Source: Spirodela intermedia (taxonomy: Eukaryota > Streptophyta > Magnoliopsida > Alismatales > Araceae). Taken from it: a DNA stretch of 64,000 nucleotides. The position numbers and the translations under genes are program-made. The notes under the pieces were generated by a model. That model was not told the origin of the DNA. It did not search any database and saw only the letters and a program-made list of their open reading frames with translations. Where the stretch lies: NCBI GenBank assembly GCA_902729315.2, contig LR746272.1, positions 10,782,327 to 10,846,326 on the forward strand, read 5' to 3'. Numbering within the stretch: position 1 is the stretch's first letter; every line of letters begins with the position of its first letter. This document shows, piece by piece, positions 24,001 through 35,432 of the stretch.

Positions 24001-26178
24001 ATGGTGCGATTCCTCAAGCGGGGAAACAGCCTCGAGAGACTGGTGCAGGGGCGGAGCATGCTCAACGTCCCGGCGCGCCAGGCACAGTCGCCGGCCATGG
24101 AGGTCACCGGCGGCGTGGAGAGGGTGGCGGAGGGTGGAGAGAGGACGGCGATGGCCAGGAGCCAAGGGGCTGGGGGGCCAGCGAGACGACCAACGGAGGC
24201 CCACCAGGCTGGCTACGTGCTCGACCGGTCGGAAAGGGTTCCCAAGTCTCCCCTCGGCAAGGACGGCAGCGGCGCCTCTCCTAAAGACCGGCCGTCGTCA
24301 GGTAAATACCCATCTCCCGCTTACCTCCAGAGCTTTTGTCTCTGACTGACCGGGAGATCCAGACGTTGAGATGATGAAGGAGAGATTCGCAAAGCTTCTC
24401 CTTGGCGAGGACATGTCCGGGGGCGGAAAGGGGGTCTCGTCCGCTCTGGCGCTGTCAAACGCCATCACCAATCTTGCTGGTTCGTCGAGTTCGGCATCCA
24501 TATTTTATACAGTTCCTTCTCATCTAATCGTGCATATATATATACCTTTCGGTGGCCTCCAGTCCATTGATTCCCTTTGCTCCAGCTTCCATTTTTGGAG
24601 AGCAATGGCGACTGGAGCCCATGTCCTCTGAGAGAAAAGCTCGTTGGAGGAAAGAAATCGATTGGCTCCTGTCCGTCACAGATCACATCGTGGAGTTTGT
24701 CCCTTCTCAGCAGAAATCCAAAGACGGCATAAACATGGAGGTAGACCAGATAATCTCCTCTCTATGCACAACCGAGGCCTGTTTTTCGGTGTCTTGTAAT
24801 GTCTTCTTCTTCTTATTCTCTGCAGATTATGGTGACCCGTCAGAGAACAGACCTGCACATGAACATCCCCGCATTACGAAAGCTTGATGCGATGCTCATT
24901 GTAAGATCTGTTACAGTCTCGTAATCTTATTGGAGATGGATGAATGGATGGATGGATGTATGCTAGAATAATTAACATGGATAATGCCGCAGGATTACCT
25001 TGACAATTTCAAAGACCAGAATGAGTTCTGGTATGTGACCAAGGACGAAGAAGACGGTGAGGAAGGCCCTCGGCGGAAGGACGACAAGTGGTGGCTTCCC
25101 AGAGTCAAGGTCCCCGCGAATGGACTCTCGGAGGTCTCCCGGAAATGGCTGCAGTTCCAGAAGGAGTCCGTCAACCAGGTGCTGAAGGCAGCCATGGCCA
25201 TCAATGCTCAGATCCTATCCGAGATGGAGATCCCTGAAGCTTACGTAGAGTCCTTGCCCAAGGTTGCCGGAAACCCTAAGATTTATCTGATCTCTAACGA
25301 GTTAAACCCAGCCCTGACCTGCTCTGGTGTCAACAGAACGGGAGGGCGAGCCTCGGAGACTCCATCTATCGCGGTATCACGTTGGACTCCTTCGACCCTG
25401 AGCAGTTCTTCTCGACGGTGGACATGTCAACGGAGCACCTTGTACTGGATCTCAAGAACCGCATCGAGGCCTCCATCGTGATCTGGAAGAGGAAGATGAC
25501 CAACAAGGACGGCAGGTCCTCATGGGGCTCGGCCGTCAGCCTGGAGAGAAGGGAACTGTTCGAGGAAAGGGCGCAGACGATACTCCTCATGCTCAAGCAT
25601 AGATTCCCCGGGATACCTCAATCTGCCCTGGACATCAGCAAGATCCAGTACAATATGGTAAGCATCTTGAAGCGTCCAGTTGAAAAACTCTCCCCGCTTA
25701 GCTCCTCTGGAACTTAACCAGAGATCTCTCTCTTTCTATGCAGGACGTTGGGCAGGCCGTCCTGGAGAGCTACTCGAGGATCTTAGAAAGCTTAGCCTTC
25801 ACCGTCATGTCGCGGATCGAAGACGTTCTCTACGCGGACTCACTCACCCAGGACCCGTCCCCGGGGGATGCCAAGGGGCGGACGTCGTCGTTGGCGGCGG
25901 AACCCGTGAAGCTCCTCACCGCCGCCGAAGAGGAGGCGAAGAGGACAAGTTGGGCAGAGCCCCCGACGTCGATGACGCTGTCCGACTTCATGGGCTGGCA
26001 CCTGGAACAAGAGACGGAGGGAGAGAAGAAGCATCCCGATGGGAAGCAGGAGACGACCAACTCCCTTGACAAGGCACCCCTGGCCAAACCCGCCGACATT
26101 GTGACCACCAAGAGGTTTTCCTACATAGAGAAGCTTGAGAACCTTGGGGGATTGAGGAGCCCGACGGCGCGGCACTGA
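24001..26178 (+). CDS. ROPGEF: RopGEF, PRONE-domain guanine nucleotide exchange factor for ROP GTPases
   Basis: Seven exons: 24001-24301, 24363-24479, 24586-24740, 24826-24900, 24993-25262, 25337-25657 and 25744-26178. All junctions keep frame and give 557 residues. PRONE proteins load GTP onto plant ROP small GTPases at the plasma membrane, steering polar growth downstream of receptor kinases. The variable N-terminus (1-101) starts [19 protein letters not shown] covers about 102-446. It opens [20 protein letters not shown] and carries [15 protein letters not shown]-type helices, the invariant WW pair (W249-W250), NGRASLGDS at 307-315, [20 protein letters not shown] and [20 protein letters not shown]. 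The C-terminal tail (447-557) is divergent but ends [19 protein letters not shown], a motif kept in many RopGEFs; the tail is the usual site of autoinhibition and receptor-kinase contact. No damage is seen. Which Arabidopsis member it matches cannot be settled here. Confidence 0.95.
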
Positions 26179-26943
26179 AGAGGAAGACCGCAGTGTGTAC
26201 CTCCCACGCCGGTGTACAAATCCCATATCCCACACCGTCTTTTCATGATATGTACACTAGGAAATTCACATAGTAGTTGTATTGCACTCACCTATTAGAA
26301 TCCTCAACCGAATCGGACTCAAACCAGTTCACCGATGATCTCTTCAAACTGCATAAAGAACTACACAGCATTAGATACACCGATGGCCATCAAACCTAAT
26401 CAAACGATATGTTGGTTGATTCTGGCCGAGCAACGCACATGATCTCCTGCTCGCTGAATAATAAATTACCCTAAGAACGGTGGCACTGATGTCCAATTAG
26501 ATGAATATGAATTCAGAAGATGCCCAGAAGGAGGACACCTGGATTATCCATAAAAATCAATCTCATGATTGGAGACGATCTCTATTGAAGATTTGCTGTG
26601 TCTCGTATTCATACGTCGCCAGGTTTACCCGACAAATTGGGCAGAAAAAGATATCCCTACTGTTATGATTGGTTGAGCACAGACCAATCTTGAAGTGGGT
26701 TCATTCACTTCAATGCCCATTGCAAGCTTGCCAACGGGGACGGTATACGCTTTCAAGAAGCTGCGTAGGCGTTAACGATTCAAGAATTTCAATATCAACG
26801 GAAAGGGTTATCAGTACGTACTCAGCTGAAACGTTTGCCCGATGCTAATACAAACCGTTCGAATGGATCATTATAACACATACATCCTCGTGTTGTCCAA
26901 ACGGCTGTAGCTCCTCAGTCTAGTCCTCCGGCGGGCGGCTGGA
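26179..26943. other. RopGEF 3' flank, no gene supported
   Basis: This sequence between the RopGEF stop and the eIF3L fragment should include the RopGEF 3' UTR. A short plus-strand peptide near 26409 (MLVDSGRATHMIS) vaguely resembles a copia protease box but is followed at once by stops. Nothing else is recognisable. Confidence 0.45.
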
Positions 26944-27325
26944 ACTGATAGACGAACTCGTCAACCACATTCCACGGCCATTTGGCTGGCAGATACAGAC
27001 GCAACGCCGTTGAGAACGAGATTGATGAGGCTGCAGATTTGTCTCACGAATCGAGCCGCCGCTTCCCCGTCGGCTTCAGAATCGCGCGAAGGGGTGCCGA
27101 AGCCACATCTCACTGCACAACAGGCAGCGGAAGACATCATTGCCCGTATAGGAAACGCCTTCCTCAACCGACGGGCATGGTTTTCCTCCGAAACATACGG
27201 TCGCACAACCGTGGGAGGTTTTCCTTATACTTCAGGTGGACCTCTCAGACGTTCCCTTCGCAGATCTCTCCATAAGTGGAGCGCCATGAGTGTCTTCACC
27301 GCTTCCGGCACGGATCGAACCCGGC
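26944..27325 (-). pseudogene. Pseudogene fragment of translation initiation factor eIF3 subunit L
   Basis: Reading the minus strand downward in shifting frames gives consecutive blocks of the eIF3L N-terminal region: GFDP, then VPEAVKTLMALHLWRDLRRE, EVHLKYKENLPRLCDRMF, KPCPSVEEGVSYTGNDVF, CLLCSEMWLRHPFARF, and finally a block ending PAKWPWNVVDEFVYQFQ. These correspond in order to the family motifs VPDSVKTFV, the DTPWPSVE and DNDHVFCLLYRE region, WFRHLYARLSPT, and WLWDMVDEFVYQFQ. At least three frameshifts and one in-frame stop separate them. About 127 codons are represented with no intron visible, which suggests a retroposed fragment, although I cannot prove the parent has introns at these places. 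It lies between the convergent RopGEF and GL2 genes. Confidence 0.8.
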
Positions 27326-27631
27326 TGCAGCGGCACCGGCCGGAGATCTGGCCGTATGGGAGGATGCTGCCCATGACCCCCGGACTATATCGCATCCATC
27401 TCAGTAGAGATTTTCCTATGTCTTCAAGTGCCGTGAATAGTACTAAATTGAGTAATAATTAAAACTTACTTATTCAAAAGTTTAAGCATAAAATTCTATC
27501 TCATAAAAAACAAATAACTATCATACATTAATTTAACAGGTAATGAGTTATTAAACAAAAAAAAGTCGGCCATCTTTGACCGTTGAAATCACAGGGAGTG
27601 TATATTAAAACTGTTGAAAGCATTCAACAGA

Positions 27632-30600
27632 TCAGCCGTCTTCGCATCGCATAGCCTTCTTGATATTGTGTATGGTGGAGGAGATGAGGGAGCTCACGGC
27701 CTCCACCGACTCCATCGTCAGTTTCGCCGCAGGCGAAGTGTCGGCGAGGAGCTGGAAAGCCACAGTCACCAGCGAGCCGCCGCTCTCCGCGGGCTTCGCC
27801 TCCGGCGTGTTCGATATCACCGGTGTGCTAGCGTCGAGCCCATCGGGGAGAATCGAGAACCCCGAAGGGAGTACCGCGACGTCGCCGGAGTCGCACCCGC
27901 TCATCACTGACTGCATGGTGGGGACGTCCACCGGCGCGTAGACCACCATGGACTCGTAGGAGTTTGTGGAGCTGTCCTGGAGGAACCAGATGTCGCGGCT
28001 GTCCCCCGCTTTCACCGCCTGAGCTTGCAGCACCTCTCCGGGGTCAGAGACTACGCTTAACGTAGCTTGTTAACGACGAGGGACAGGTTAGTGGAGAAAG
28101 AGGGGTGCTTGAAGCTTACTTGGAGAACCACCGAGTTGCCGCGATCTTGGCCCTTCGCTATGCTCGCGACGGTGTGGATGCTGCCTCCCGTGGGTAGCAT
28201 GTCCCACTGGTTCGCAGAATTAGGTCATCAAACTGAAAGTTAATCTCGGAGCTCAATAGGGATGAAGAGTAAGACCAGACGCCTGTCGAATGCCCACCTC
28301 ACTTCTCCGGGCGTCGTCCCGCAGGAAGTCGAACAGGGCGCTGGCGGGGACCGGAAGCCAGACAGAGGAAACCGCACACAGGATCAAACCCCCAGGCTCC
28401 CCAGGATCGCTCAAGTTCTTCCTGGACGTGATCCTCATGTCGTCGCCGTTCTTCGTCGGCATCCTTGTCCAGGTGTGGAGGCTGGACGCGCCGACGGCCT
28501 TGCAAAAGGAGAAGGCCATACGCTGCGCCAGCTTCAAAGTACTCTTCCTACCGGCAAGCGTAGACACCCCTGCGGAAACCGAGACAAGACCAGGTCAGCC
28601 ATCCGGGGGCGGGGGGCGCTTCAGTCGTGGAAGAAACTATCTGGTCGGCTCAATGGGTTACCGGAAGAGTCCTTCGTAGGAACGTTGGTGGCCATGGAGA
28701 AGACCAGCCGCTCGCAATGCAGCTGCAGCGTCGCCATCCAGTGCCACGCACCGAAGGCCACGCCGGAATTGACGACCGGCCGGTAGATGCTGTGGACGGG
28801 GCCTCTCTGGCACTCTGTATGCTCCACCCAGGTCACCTGGGAAAGGGACAACCCCAAACCCACCGTAAGTACCACCTGTGGATGTGGTAATCTAAGGAAA
28901 AGAAGAGGAGAGAAGCGTCATCACCTTGCAGTGGCCGCTGGCCTTGTCCTCTATGATGCAGCCGGAGGGGAGCCTTCTGCACTTGAGGAGGGAAGACCCG
29001 ATTCTATCCTCTCCTGCGCCGAGGGAGACGTCCACCACAGCCCATGTCTCGGGGTTGTGCTGTCTGCAGTATCTGACGAAATAGATTTCTCTCGTCGGTA
29101 TCATGGGCGTCATCATTTGGAGCTCTGCAAACATCTGCACGACGCCTTCGGTGGGTCAAGATCATCGGACGAACACATCGAAGAATGTTTTTTCTTCTTC
29201 CGAAGACGGGAACAGATTACCAGTTGCACGAGGCCATTCCCGTTCTCCCCCTCGCCGCTGGAAATGATGTCTACGGTGGCGGCCTTGGAAATCATGCAAG
29301 GAAACATCTCCTTCCATTGGTTCTGCAGAGGAGGCCGAGTTGATGAGAGAAGGAAAGTGGAGAGAGAGAGAGAGAGGGGTTGGGGGGTGAAGTGGTCTAA
29401 CACTAAGTAATTGCTAGAAGGTACATACCTATCAAACGGAAAATTTTCATTTTTGGGTGCCCCCCTTAGTCGACTTGTATCTTGTTAGCCAAAACAGTAC
29501 GCCTCACACAATATCATTGCCTTAGAAATATGCGTTTTGTCAATGTAACCAAGATTAAGATGGGTTAACTTTGATCGATTTAGCGTGGGATTTTTCAGGG
29601 TGTATTCAAGAGCCCACATTACCGCTTATCGCAAAGGGTTGGCATTGGGAATTTCAATCACGGTGTGATTGTTTATTACTTAATAAACAATCTCCTGCAA
29701 TTTGAAAGCTGGTTACGTCGACCAGCGAGATTAAATTCTACTAATTGAATTGTCTAAAACAAGAATATAAAGACTTCGATGAAAGCTGGTATGATTTGAA
29801 GATAATATACAATGTTTAATGAGAGATATATTATAGTTGGAAGAAAAATGGATCAGAAACTCATACCACGTCGATGAACGACTGCACCAGCCTCCCGACG
29901 TCGAGGATGACGACTCCTGTTTCCCTGGACGCCTCAATGGATCTCCTGTCTTGGCGACAGCTCGAGACCCCCCGCGAGAATTCTCTGAGATACTCGTCGT
30001 AGTTCAGTATCTCTCTTCCGCTCTCTAAGCTTCTGACCCACAATGGTTCGCGCGCGGAGGCCATTCTTGTCAGCTCCTCCATGGCCTGCTCAACTAGCTC
30101 CAAGATTTTGGATTTGTCAACGCCGAGGAACCCGCTGTAATAATCCACCGAGGAGGAATTATCTTGTTCTTGACCAGGAGAGCATGACGATGCAGTCGCT
30201 CCCCCCGGGACCTTCCCTATAACTTCTCGTAGTTTCTCGATCTGAGTATACAGAAAATGGAATCAAATAAACTTCCACAAGCTGTAAGAAGATCGCCATT
30301 AACGGGAGCAGGTGAGAGTTTATCTCACCTCAGCTCTGAGCTTTGCGTTCTCGATCCGCAGTTGCTGGTCCTCCGTCGTCCTCGTCGGGTCACTGTAAGA
30401 GGTCAGAGACCCACAATTGGGACAGCATGATTTATTGATTGTATCCCTCATGCTCCGGTTCTCTTCCCGAAGCTTCTCCATCTCCGACTTCATCAAGGAG
30501 TTCTCATGCCTCTCCTGCATCGCCTGCAGACGCATGGGAAACCCTCCTCTTAAAAGGATGGGAAGACTGCACGATTCTAGGGTTTTTTGATAAGATTGAT

Positions 30601-31850
30601 GCAGAAACAGCTACGCGTGTGGGTTTCCTGAACCGCACCTTGATCTGCGTCCGGCGATTCTGAAACCAGAACTTGACTTGCCGAGGAGCGAGTCCTAGTC
30701 TATCACTAAGCTGCTGCCTCTGCTTCTCGTCCGGATGGGGCGATTCTTTGAATAATCTGAGCAACCATAGTAAAGATAGTAAAGAATTAAGCATGGGTAA
30801 ATAAAAAACTAGCCTATTTTCATCCGAATCCATCTCAATGAAGCGGTCTGTTTCTCTGCCCAGTTTCGTCGGCAAGGAAACCCTAGTTGCTTCTATACAG
30901 AAGCAACCCATTTTCCTACCTGCAGGTCGCATCGTTGAAAGGAACATGAGCAGTTGCTCATCGTTCGTTGTTAGAAACCGCGCATGGGATTAATGATTCA
31001 CGTGGTTTCAGATACGAAAAATCTAAGGACCTAGAAGATAATCCCTTTCATCGACAGGGACAATGACAGTTCATGCTGTGGGCGTGGCCGTGGGGCTAGG
31101 ATTTGCTTTGCGCTTAAGACACCTGCACGTTTACTGCGTGACTCCTCGACGCAGACACTCTGATGTCTTAAGCGCAAAGGAAGACGAAGAGGTTGGGTGT
31201 CCTCCGGGCCGGGCTGTGTCCTGCCCGAGGACGTCATGGGCCGTATCTCCTAGCCCGAGGTCTTCATGGGTCACATCGCCTGACCCGCAGGAGGCCTGTA
31301 AGCCCTCGGATGAGTAATTACCCACAACCCGCTGCACGAGAAGCTTCTCATCGGCGGAGCCCGGTCAATGGGTAAAGCCCGCTGATGCGGTTCGGGGGAA
31401 TATCTGCTTCTTCATCCAGGGTTCCATGGAGATTAGGGTTTGCTTGCGCTTCTGGAGAGAGGAAGCGGGAATCACTTACGCTTCCATTTCCTTGATCTGA
31501 TCTGTGGTGTGTCGATGGTACTTCTTCCGCTTCTTGTTCTTGGACCTGCTGATATCTCCGTCATCTTCAAGGGGACCCTCCTCGTCTCCGTCCTCCTCCG
31601 ATCGGCCGGTGCCTGTGTTCTCGCTGCTGACTTCGACGGTGTCGCCTCTGTACACGCCGCCGCCACCGCCGCTCTCCTCGTCTCCTTCCTCCACTTCCTC
31701 CTCCACCCTCACCGCGTTCCGGTAGACTCCAGCCTAAGAGGGCAGCAGAGCTACGTGATGAACTATCAAAGTGTAAAAGGATCGCCGGACGGGAGGACTT
31801 ACCAGCGAGAGAGAGAGCGCAGGAGACGCGTAGTCTCTGGGGATGGACAT
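27632..31850 (-). CDS. GL2: GLABRA2-type class IV homeodomain-leucine zipper transcription factor
   Basis: Eleven exons on the minus strand: 31850-31803, 31733-31480, 30756-30639, 30523-30329, 30241-29867, 29322-29221, 29134-28925, 28836-28662, 28569-28298, 28206-28120 and 28018-27632. They give 740 residues (Arabidopsis GL2 is about 747). Order: [14 protein letters not shown] leader motif; acidic region with VEVSSENTG; homeodomain about 83-142 with W131, F132, N134 and R136 of the recognition helix; zipper-loop-zipper with CPNCG at 174-178; START domain from about 245; and the SAD half ending AMRCEDG. GL2 factors set epidermal fate, promoting trichomes and repressing root hairs in Arabidopsis. 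SPALSLSL at the N-terminus and the acidic region single out the GL2 branch from the wider HDG/PDF2 family. The start at 31850 fits that motif; an upstream in-frame ATG at 32051 lies in low-complexity leader. Intron 5 contains overlapping palindromes. No lesion is seen. Confidence 0.93.
29655..29691. repeat. Overlapping perfect palindromes in a GL2 intron
   Basis: CAATCAC-GGT-GTGATTG (29655-29671) overlaps ATTGTTTATTA-CT-TAATAAACAAT (29668-29691). Both have perfect 7-bp and 11-bp arms. They lie in intron 5, away from splice sites. Confidence 0.85.
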
Positions 31851-33407
31851 CTCTCTCTCTCTCTCCTCCCTCCCTCTCCCCCTTCGCTCTCTCTCTCTAT
31901 TAAGAAGGAGCCTCGGGAGATGATGCGGAATTGACGAGAATGGAGGTGATGCGCTTGGTCCTTTTGTAACATAGAAATAAGTTATAGTATTTATGAGAGA
32001 GAAGGGAAGGGGAGAAGGCAATGAACTGTGAAATAAAGAAGATAAAAACAAGGAGAGGAACTCTGTAGGATAAGATATATAAGGCGGGGCAGACAGACGG
32101 AAGGGAGTGAAGGAACCAGAGAGAGAGAGAGAGAGAAAGAGAGAAAGAGAGAGAGGGAGAGATGTGGCGGGGAGGGAGGGCCGTTAGGTCTTGAACGTTA
32201 GATGTAAGGAAGGCGTGTATCATGCTGGCACCTAAGCCTTTGGGGTGAGCCATCTCCGGAGGGAGAGACCAACCCAACGGCTTCGCCGGCATGACAGCGT
32301 AACCCGTCCACTTGGCTCTAGGAGTGCCAGGGGAGTTGACTGAACCCTGCGCCACGTCATCTGAGATGCGGCTCCTGTGCTCCCCTCAAGAATGCGGAAG
32401 ACTCGGGAGTTAATTTTGCTGCCCGCATGACACGTGTCCCCTGCCCCACCCACGCAGGTTCTGCCTACCTCACCTGCCCACCATTCAGCGGCGACCTATT
32501 CATTTGGCTTGTCACATATAAATTTTCCAAATAAATTTTCTTGGACTAGCAAAGCCCACGCTTAATCAATTAAAAAGCCCAAACCATCAAAGTTGGATCT
32601 CTATTCCCCCATAAGTAAAGCTTAAAGCTCCAACCCAGGGGACCCATATCTAATAGGACACATAAAGTCAACAAATTAGTATGAGATAAGCTGGGGATTC
32701 TCCAACATGAATGACGAATTGGGGAAGAATTAGGCACGTCTTAAAAGACCCAGCTTCTATACTGTAGCGTGCCCTTAGATCGATCAAACATTAGGTGACT
32801 GGTTTGACTTCACTATCACACATACTAAGACCTTGTTGTATGTTACTAATGGTCAACGCGAGAGCTTTCGTATCATGGGCGACGAAAGTAAGTGAGCTCG
32901 CGATCGTCCCTCTTGTCAGCGCCTCCATTATGCATGGCACCTTCAACAGTGATTAACTGTCAAAATAATCCTTTAATTGTGTTCCTCTAAAGATGCCATC
33001 GTGGTGGTTGACTCCTGATTTCGTCTTCATTCCTCGAGGAGAAGGGTGGTTGGCGAACGGCAGGTCGTACCATCTCAATATCAACGGGCCTGGTCGTTTG
33101 GGCTTAAAAAAGGAGCCCCGGAATGATATCGGGCCAAGCCCGATTTGACCGCACTAAGACAGATTACGCCGCCCGGGCCGCCCCGTTGATTTTTAAGACT
33201 CCCAGAGCACGGCAAGAGAGGAGGTGGGGCCTCTTGATGAATGGAGGTGGAAAGGTGAGATCTTTGAACCGTTAATAGCACAGCGGGAGTCCGCCGCCCG
33301 GCGGCGGCGGGTTTGACCGCGTCGAAATCAAGGTTGAGAGAGTGAACATTGGAGGAAGAGAAACCACCGGAGCGCCGCCCGCAGCCGCCGTGATCTTTGA
33401 AACCTCT
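31851..33407. promoter_or_regulatory. GL2 upstream region and ABIL 3' flank
   Basis: 1.56 kb between the GL2 start and the ABIL stop on the same strand. CT/GA tracts lie at about 31851-31908 and 32117-32162. A TATATAT-like element on the minus strand at about 32073-32083 could be the core promoter. No gene is supported; an in-frame leader open frame (32051-31851) is Arg/Glu-rich and derived from the repeat. Confidence 0.45.
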
Positions 33408-34497
33408 TCACATTATTCTCCTGTTCCTCCGGAGGAAGGGTAGGTAACTGCCGCCCGTTCTCTTCTTGTTCTTGTACTTGTTCTTCTTCTTCTCCTCCTG
33501 CTCGTCGGACCCGAGTCCATCTGCGTCCTCCAGACGATTCGTCAAGAACTGGTCATCCATGCATTGAACAGGATTGGCATCCTGATGCATGGCGCCGGCT
33601 TCTGCGCTCTGAATTGTGGTTGGATTCGCCATTTCATCACCATCATCCATCGGAAGAGATTCTGCGGCGCAGGGTAGAGAGACGTCTCGGCGGCAGGAGG
33701 CCCGTTGGTGGGATGCTGCCAGTAAAGAAGAAAGTTGAGAAAACGAAAGAGCGAAAGATTACTGCCAAAGATTATCAGATTCGGGAAGCAATGGAAATCA
33801 AGATCGAAAGCACGGTTGACGTTACAAGGTGGGAAGACGTAGCGTGGGAGATGTCTCGGAAGCTCGGGGTTGATCCTCAGGCCTTCGAGGTCGATAATGA
33901 ATGCGTAGTGTTGGCAGGTGAGGATCCTCTGCAATCCGCCATCTCCATAAGCTCCTTTTCGCCATGAAAACAATCAGGATATGTAGCCAAGCTCCGCCGG
34001 TATACCTGGTTTAAGCAGGCGATGCGCTGCTCCATCTCCGCCATTTCGGGGTTCCAAAGCAACCGGCTCTCGAGGCTCGCAGCGGCGCTGCCCAGATGGT
34101 CCACCACCCTCACCACGGCGTCGCAGACGTACTTTCTCGTGTTCTCCACCACCCTGGAGAGCAATTAAAGCGTCACCGTCTTCTCAGATGAGCAGCTAGG
34201 GCAGATGAAATCGGACGCCACTCACATCCCCTTGCGCGCGGCGGCTCTCCCGTACGCCGCCTCGCAGTGGTCGGCCGCGTGGTGGAGATGCGAATGCAGG
34301 TCTCTCAGCTCCTGCGATCAGAAGGAAGTCCCCGGCGGTGAGGATCAAGGTACAATGAGCAGAAGAAAACCGGAGGAGCAAAGAGGACGAAGACGACGAC
34401 TACGAACCCGAAGAGAGGTGCCGAAGCAGGCAGCGCCGCCGCCGGCGTCGGCGGCGGGTTCCGAGCCCTCCCTCGGAGCTGGTCTCCGAACTTCCAT
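33408..34497 (-). CDS. ABIL: Abl-interactor-like protein (ABIL), SCAR/WAVE complex subunit, short form
   Basis: Five exons on the minus strand: 34497-34408, 34311-34226, 34153-34006, 33928-33826 and 33715-33408, all in frame, giving 244 residues. ABIL proteins are subunits of the SCAR/WAVE complex, which activates ARP2/3 actin nucleation downstream of ROP. The conserved helical block is residues 26-142. It reads GTSLRELRDLHSHLHHAADH, EAAYGRAAARKGM, VVENTRKYVCDAVVRVVDHL, MEQRIACLNQRILTCQHY and LPRHLPRYVFPP, in the same order as in other ABILs (SLKDLKNLRSQLYSAAEY, VDHLG, the LRTCQEY segment and the Y-ILPV end). The N-terminus before it is only about 25 residues and Pro/Gly/Ala-rich. The C-terminal 100 residues are divergent and end in a Lys-rich stretch. 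The total is shorter than the usual 280-330. The last two junctions rest on frame and splice consensus only. The gene is head to head with TOL. Confidence 0.78.
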
Positions 34498-35432
34498 CGC
34501 GGCGATCTCCTCCCTTTCCTTCCCCTTTCTCTCTGAGCGCTCACTCGGAGGAGATCCTGGAGGGAAGATCAGACAAAGAATCCAACGCCAGGGCGCCGCA
34601 GTCCCGTGACAGGGCTAATATGCAGACGCGAAGACCCCAGGTGACGTCACAGGAATTACCGCCCCAACTTGGCAACGGTCAGCGCATAATTAATACTTTT
34701 CTAAAACGCTAATTAATAAGAAATTATTCTCTCAACCCCATTAATCATTTTCTATATACAATTAATAAGAAATATATTTAAATAATTTATTATGGAAGGG
34801 TAAGGGTAGGGACCACGAATTACCTTGAAACCAGAAGAGGGAGGGAGGGGATCTCGCTGTCTTTGAGCCCATTAGATGGGCGGTCTGTGATGGGCAGAGA
34901 AGAGCGTTATATGGTGGACTTCTGGAGAGGATGGCAGACGTCAGGGGGATGGTCGTGATAGATAATCTGGGTAAGTTTTCGTGGGGAGAAAGGGAGAAAC
35001 CAGATTCGGGGGATTATCGTGGAGAGTGACGTGTGAGCGTGCGAGCGGCGTGATCGTTTCCTCGAGGAAAATAGAGTAATGGGGGCGTGCTGGCCGGAGC
35101 CTCAGTGGGCAGGGCAGGTCACCGAAGCTCGAAGCCGGTGAGAGTTTTGATTGCCGGAAGTTCGTCTGCGCTGGTCGGTTTGGTTCGCCTGCGTGGGGAG
35201 CGGCAGCGGGAGGGAAGGAGCAATCCAGTGCTATTCCAAGGCGCGAGGTCTAGGGTTTGGATTTCCGGTCCGCCGTGGTGTCGGTTGTGGCTTTTCTTCC
35301 GGCGTCTCGTCTCTGATCCAGTTTTAGAAGGGATTTCTTGGCGGCAGCGGGATTCGATTATTTTGGTCGGGATCTCGACGAGATCCTCTAAATTTGCTAC
35401 AATTTGGAAGCTCCCTCGCAGCATATACCGCG
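34498..35432. promoter_or_regulatory. Divergent ABIL/TOL intergenic region
   Basis: 935 bp between two start codons facing away from each other, including both 5' leaders. The middle (about 34680-34800) is AT-rich and the TOL side is GC-rich. A long open frame on the plus strand at 35087-35551 lacks an ATG start and runs in a different frame from TOL, so it is not called. Confidence 0.45.

Noticed and set aside
26409-26450. MLVDSGRATHMIS peptide resembling a copia protease
   Set aside because: Only a dozen residues, followed at once by stops, with no other retroelement domains nearby; could be chance.
27305-27330. GGGTTCGATCC on the minus strand, like a tRNA T-arm
   Set aside because: The flanking bases do not pair as a T-stem and no acceptor or anticodon arm is present; it fits the GFDP codons of the eIF3L fragment.
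26961-27462. Separate small genes on each strand
   Set aside because: The frames are better explained by the frameshifted eIF3L pseudogene fragment.
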